DNA of 64,000 bases, from positions 183,156 through 247,155 of the forward strand of contig NZ_MXQF01000003.1 of the NCBI RefSeq assembly GCF_002165575.1, written 5' to 3'. Made by a program: the position numbers and the translations under genes. Position 1 is the first letter of the stretch, and each line of letters opens with the position of its first letter. Shown here piece by piece: positions 60,247 through 64,000 of the stretch. The notes below the pieces were generated by a model. It was not told the origin of the DNA, did not search any database, and was given only the letters and a program-made list of their open reading frames with translations. This DNA comes from Pseudoalteromonas sp. A601. GTDB lineage: Bacteria; Pseudomonadota; Gammaproteobacteria; Enterobacterales; Alteromonadaceae.

Positions 60247-61527
60247 TTAAATCAACCTAAAGAGCAGCGGGCTTACCAATATTAGTCCGCAACCAAAGCC
60301 CGCTTTAATTTGCCATGCTTTATATTTACCTGTGACTTTAATCCCTAACAATGGGCTTAATAAGTCGATACGGCGCGCAGCAATAGACACCAGCCAACAA
60401 ATAATGAATGCGAGGCTCAGTATAAGCAATGGCTCCACAAAACCACCTAATTGCAGCTTCGACAAATAAAACGCAAGACCAATAATTACACTTTGATGTA
60501 ATAGATAAAACGGAAATACGGCTGAGTTAAACAAAGCCAGTTTAGGGTGATCGTGATCCAAAAAACGTTGTGCAAGAGCTAGTATTAAAAACACACCGAC
60601 TAATCTTTGCGCAGTATACAGCATATCCATACTGGTAATTTGCCATTGACTAGCGGCAGGGTTTTGCCAAATCATGTGATAACCCAGTAAAACAACTAAA
60701 TAACCTAATACGAATACCGCGAATAACGCCTGCCAATGACGTAGTAATTTGCTGTAAAATGCAGGCTGCCACGCAAGCAAGTAACCGTAAAGTAAAAACA
60801 GCGCGCCCATGGGGTATCGGAATGTATCACTCGGCCAGCTGAGTTTTAAAATACACAGCGGCAATAGCAATACAATAAAAACGGTAAATAACGAGCGCCC
60901 ACATAAACGCGTGATTACTGCTCGCACATGAGAGTGAAGAATCAACGGCAGCACTAACACCAGCAATAAAGTAAATTGCCATAAGGAACGTAAATACCAC
61001 AGGTGATTTACATCAACATGTGGCCAAATACCTGCTTGATAGTGTTCAAATAAAGGGTTGGTTAAATCAAAGAACTGTTGGTAAAACTGCCAAAAGCTCA
61101 TAGATAAACCAACCTCTAGGCTCATTTGCGCATAAAGCTGGATAGGCACAATAAACCAAATGCCAAACAATAAAGGCAGTAATATTTTTACACTGCGCGT
61201 AATTAAAAACATGCCTAGGTTAAAACGCGCAACAATAAAGCGCAGCGCCACACCTGAAATAAACCAAATTAGCCCCATCCGCCATGGCGACAGTAAGAGC
61301 ATGATATTTTCAATGCTGCTGGATAAATACTGGCTTTTAAAATGAAAATCCCAGTTTTTGCTGTATAGCATACCTGCGTGATAAAAAATTAATAAGCCAA
61401 AGGCAAGTACTCTCAGCCAATCTAAATCATAACGACGTGAGGGTAACTCTTCGACTTGATTAAACACATTTAACCATGGTTTTAATAGCGTGCATGTTGT
61501 GTTTTTAATGATTATTTTAAGTTTCAT
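60247..61527 (-). CDS. acyltransferase-3 family membrane protein
   Basis: A 426-residue protein with about ten helices. The family start YDLDWLRVLAFGLLIFYHAGMLY (residues 33-55) carries the Arg and His needed for acyl transfer, and PWRMGLIWFISGVALRFI follows. Such proteins acylate sugars or lipids at the membrane (MdoC/OPG-like). It diverges from a LytTR regulator with a membrane domain over a 110-base gap, suggesting regulation by it. Substrate unknown. Confidence 0.85.
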   Translation of the reverse strand: MKLKIIIKNTTCTLLKPWLNVFNQVEELPSRRYDLDWLRVLAFGLLIFYHAGMLYSKNWDFHFKSQYLSSSIENIMLLLSPWRMGLIWFISGVALRFIVARFNLGMFLITRSVKILLPLLFGIWFIVPIQLYAQMSLEVGLSMSFWQFYQQFFDLTNPLFEHYQAGIWPHVDVNHLWYLRSLWQFTLLLVLVLPLILHSHVRAVITRLCGRSLFTVFIVLLLPLCILKLSWPSDTFRYPMGALFLLYGYLLAWQPAFYSKLLRHWQALFAVFVLGYLVVLLGYHMIWQNPAASQWQITSMDMLYTAQRLVGVFLILALAQRFLDHDHPKLALFNSAVFPFYLLHQSVIIGLAFYLSKLQLGGFVEPLLILSLAFIICWLVSIAARRIDLLSPLLGIKVTGKYKAWQIKAGFGCGLILVSPLLFRLI

Positions 61528-61637
61528 ATTCGATTTAACTGGCGGCTAATAAATAGCAACTATGAACAACATACTGCGTATTACAATAAGAAAAGGCTGA
61601 CAAAACAGCTAGTAGGGATAAGCGGTGGATATCAGGG

Positions 61638-62573
61638 ATGATAAGTTTGGTGATTGTTCGCTATGTTGGTAACCTAATAATAATACTTTTAAAGATAACA
61701 ATAATAATGATCACTTTAACGCACTTTCAACGCTACCAAACTTGGTATGCAGCTTTGTTTTTAATTGGTTATATTTTTATAAACAACACTATAAATGCCA
61801 GTTCAGATATTATGGAAGCCCAGCGCGATGGCACACTTCCTTTTATGCTTTGGGAGCCCTTTGTATGGGAGTATTCAAGCGCTATTAGTACTTTATTACT
61901 GTTTCCTGCTTTAGTTTGGTTATTACAAGCCCAACCCTTTAATTGGCAAAAAATCAGCCGCTCATTACTCATTTATTTATTGGCGAGCGTTATTTTTTCG
62001 TTGTTGCATGTAGGGATCATGGTCGCTATTCGCAAACTCATTTACATCGTACAAGGTATGCAGTATGACTTTGGGTTAGTGTGGTTTGAGCTACTCTATG
62101 AATACCGTAAAGACTTATGGGGGTTTTTATTTTTAATAGTGGTTATTAAAACGTATCAATATGTTGTTGGCCAATTAACCGGTGAAGCCACGCCAATCAC
62201 ACATGCAGAGAATGCACCGCAGGACTTGAATTTCGACCGATTACTCGTAAAAAAACTAGGTAAAGAATTTATTATCTGTACCGATAAAATTGACTGGCTT
62301 GAGTCTAGCGGCAATTACGTAAACCTGCATATTGGCACTCGAATTTACCCGTTACGTGCAACCATGACCCATCTTATATCTCGGTTAGAGCCACAAGGCT
62401 TTTGCCGGATTCATCGCTCTCATGCTATTCGACTCGATGCGATTGAATCAATAACGCCTTTATCCAGTGGCGATAGCGAAGTAAAGTTAACAACAGGAAA
62501 AATACTTAACCTATCCCGTCGCTACAAAGAGCAATTTAAGGGACAGATTAATTCATCTGTCGTTTGGGTATAA
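61638..62573 (+). CDS. LytTR regulator with four-helix membrane domain
   Basis: A one-component regulator: four membrane helices in residues 25-180, then a LytTR DNA-binding domain (RLLVKKLGKEFIICTDKIDWLESSGNYVNLHIGTRIYPLRATMTHLISRLEPQGFCRIHRSHAIRL). It senses through the membrane without a kinase. ATG 61638 has GGTGGA nearby, but ATG 61707 gives the N terminus MITLTHFQRYQ more usual for the family. It diverges from the acyltransferase gene. Expected targets are direct repeats, which I did not find clearly. Confidence 0.83.
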   Translation: MISLVIVRYVGNLIIILLKITIIMITLTHFQRYQTWYAALFLIGYIFINNTINASSDIMEAQRDGTLPFMLWEPFVWEYSSAISTLLLFPALVWLLQAQPFNWQKISRSLLIYLLASVIFSLLHVGIMVAIRKLIYIVQGMQYDFGLVWFELLYEYRKDLWGFLFLIVVIKTYQYVVGQLTGEATPITHAENAPQDLNFDRLLVKKLGKEFIICTDKIDWLESSGNYVNLHIGTRIYPLRATMTHLISRLEPQGFCRIHRSHAIRLDAIESITPLSSGDSEVKLTTGKILNLSRRYKEQFKGQINSSVVWV

Positions 62574-62587
62574 ATCACTCTATGTTA

Positions 62588-62608
62588 AGCTAACCTGCCG
62601 TAGGTTAG
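62588..62608 (+). terminator. hairpin after the LytTR gene
   Basis: GCTAACCT and AGGTTAGC pair around GCCGT directly after the LytTR stop. The T run is weak and distant (ATTTATATTTT), so this is a probable, not strong, terminator. Confidence 0.5.
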
Positions 62609-62633
62609 CCCCATTTATATTTTCGGAGTAGTG

Positions 62634-63911
62634 TTGTACGTGTTCTCAAATCGATTTACCCGCATTTTGTCATTAGTGTTTATTTTATCTGGCTGTGAAA
62701 CCACACCCGATACACCAACATCAACACCTGAAATTAAGACTAACCCCAAAACAATTGTTAGTGAACAGCGCGAAGATATTGCACAAATAGCGCCACTCAC
62801 AACAAAAGAACTCGATGATGTATGGCAACGTATTCGAGCACAGCTAACATTTGCTAATTCAAGCCACCCTGCCGTTCAACAACGCATTGCTTGGTACTTA
62901 TCTCACCCAAACTATATGGATGAAATAAGTCGGCGTGCAGAGCCTTACCTTTATTATATTGTTTCTGAGGTAGAGAAACGAGAGTTGCCCATAGAACTGG
63001 CATTAATGCCGCTGATCGAGAGTGACTTTAACGCTAGCGCCTATTCGCATAAGCATGCATCTGGGCTTTGGCAACTAACCCCTTCTATAGCTAAATATTT
63101 TAAGGTAAAAATTAGTCCTTGGTACGATGGTCGCCAAGACGTGATAGACAGTACCCGTGCAGCATTGGATTTCATGGAGTATTTATACAAACGTTTCGAT
63201 GGCGATTGGTATCATGCTATTGCGGCTTATAATTTAGGTGAAGGCCGTGTACTCAGAGCTATTAGCAACAATAAAAAGCAAGGCAAACCCACTGATTTTT
63301 TTAGTTTGAAGTTACCTAAACAAACCAGTCAGTACGTGCCTAAATTACTTGCTGCGGCACAATTATTAAAAAGCCAAAAAATGGCTTTTCCTGCAATTTC
63401 AAATAACCCTGCAATTGCTGTACTAGCTATTAATGGTGCTATTATTTTAGATAACCAAGAGCAATGGCAGCAACTTGAGTCTTTAAACTATGGTGTGATC
63501 CGCTTTCCTGCCATCATTGATGCACCACACATCGTTGTGCCTGCCACTGAGCAAACGCAATATAGAAACATGCTTGCTAATCTTGATTCGAATGATTACA
63601 GCCAATGGCAACACTACACTGTTAAACGTGGTGATAGCTTAAGTGTGATAGCGAAACGCTATAAAGTCAGTATTAGCCAACTAAAAGCATTTAATGACTT
63701 AAAAGGAAACACTATTAAGATTGGCCAAAAGCTAGTTCTACCACAATTAGCTGATACTCAAATTGAGTATCAGGTTAAATCTGGTGATAGCCTATGGAAA
63801 ATTGCCAACCACTACAAAGTCAGTATTACTAAACTTAAACAATGGAATAATCTTTCGCGGGATAATTTAAAAATAGGTGAAAAACTCACGGTGTTTTTAT
63901 CTAATAGTTAG
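62634..63911 (+). CDS. mltD: membrane-bound lytic murein transglycosylase with two LysM domains
   Basis: Cleaves the MurNAc-GlcNAc bond in peptidoglycan. It is a lipoprotein by lipobox ILSGC (about Cys21). The SLT domain has catalytic Glu in ALMPLIESDFNASAYSHKHASGLWQLTPSIAKYF and the substrate motif AIAAYNLGEGRV (HAIAAYNLGEG). Two LysM repeats follow: YTVKRGDSLSVIAKRYKVSISQLKAFN and YQVKSGDSLWKIANHYKVSITKLKQWN. TTG 62634 has GGAG five bases before; a GTG at 62631 is the alternative. Length fits MltD. Confidence 0.9.
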   Translation: MYVFSNRFTRILSLVFILSGCETTPDTPTSTPEIKTNPKTIVSEQREDIAQIAPLTTKELDDVWQRIRAQLTFANSSHPAVQQRIAWYLSHPNYMDEISRRAEPYLYYIVSEVEKRELPIELALMPLIESDFNASAYSHKHASGLWQLTPSIAKYFKVKISPWYDGRQDVIDSTRAALDFMEYLYKRFDGDWYHAIAAYNLGEGRVLRAISNNKKQGKPTDFFSLKLPKQTSQYVPKLLAAAQLLKSQKMAFPAISNNPAIAVLAINGAIILDNQEQWQQLESLNYGVIRFPAIIDAPHIVVPATEQTQYRNMLANLDSNDYSQWQHYTVKRGDSLSVIAKRYKVSISQLKAFNDLKGNTIKIGQKLVLPQLADTQIEYQVKSGDSLWKIANHYKVSITKLKQWNNLSRDNLKIGEKLTVFLSNS

Positions 63912-63969
63912 AAGTAAACCAGTACTTAAAATTAACCCAAAGGACTGTGGGTAGTATTTTCTTATGGGA

Positions 63970-64000
63970 TGCGAGTTTGCGAGTTTGCGAGTTTGCGAGT
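63970..64000. repeat. octamer tandem repeat at the window edge
   Basis: GCGAGTTT is repeated almost four times from 63971 and continues past the end of the window. It follows the mltD gene by 60 bases in noncoding DNA. The unit length of eight is not a multiple of three. Confidence 0.9.

Noticed and set aside
63970..64000. CRISPR array
   Set aside because: The eight-base unit repeats without spacers; it is a simple tandem repeat.

Overview
The window looks like chromosome of a marine gammaproteobacterium of the Alteromonadales, most likely Pseudoalteromonas or a close relative. This rests on the AT-rich base composition, gene content and protein style (oligopeptidase B, RhlE, GlmS with a DeoR regulator, MltD, many TonB-dependent receptors). 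No tRNA, rRNA, CRISPR array, prophage or insertion sequence was recognised.

Layout. 1-4660: a small membrane protein behind an FNR-type class II promoter, dps behind a close match to an OxyR site, oligopeptidase B, and a c-di-GMP (GEMM-I) riboswitch heading a shortened GbpA-like chitin-binding gene. 4666-15063: an RND pump with its adaptor, a PhzF-family gene that lost its central motif, a PQ-loop protein, the YdbS/YdbT pair, YeaD and a MarR regulator. 15192-21782: a coiled-coil porin, then an iron/haem block with hemO, a DUF454(YbaN)-TonB fusion, a truncated exbB and exbD on the minus strand. Facing it are a free-standing YbaN, a Fur-box-like site and the PepSY / DUF2271 / DUF4198 trio. 21981-25468: a repeat-built lipoprotein, a Kef-type antiporter and NudB.

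25472-40257 is a zinc-starvation island. It holds a siderophore-type TonB receptor, a divergent TonB-C protein, an FtsX-type permease without an adjacent ATPase, DUF3299, a COG0523 GTPase, folE2, a dihydroorotase paralogue, MerC, a Fur-family regulator (Zur), DUF2796, a His-rich TonB receptor (ZnuD-like) and a His-rich AztD-like propeller. The same AT-rich dyad (G-W-TAT-N2/3-TATAAC type) recurs at three divergent promoters. This supports one Zur regulon that combines zinc import with zinc-sparing enzyme substitutes.

40435-43609 is a tight four-gene cluster: a His-rich membrane protein, a KAS III-like synthase, a haem-oxygenase-like diiron oxidase and an unrecognised protein. It looks like an uncharacterised lipid-derived metabolite pathway and is the best candidate here for an undescribed system. 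43793-50252 holds rhlE, a solitary KAP NTPase, glmS, a DeoR regulator with an inverted-repeat operator, and a hexapeptide acetyltransferase.

50348-60204 is an ABC export/stress module: HlyD-type adaptor, MacB-type ATPase and two tandem FtsX permeases. It diverges from an NtrC-type response regulator and sensor kinase, with a sigma-54 promoter and dyad upstream sites in between. The end carries an acyltransferase-3 protein, a LytTR regulator, MltD and an octamer tandem repeat running out of the window.
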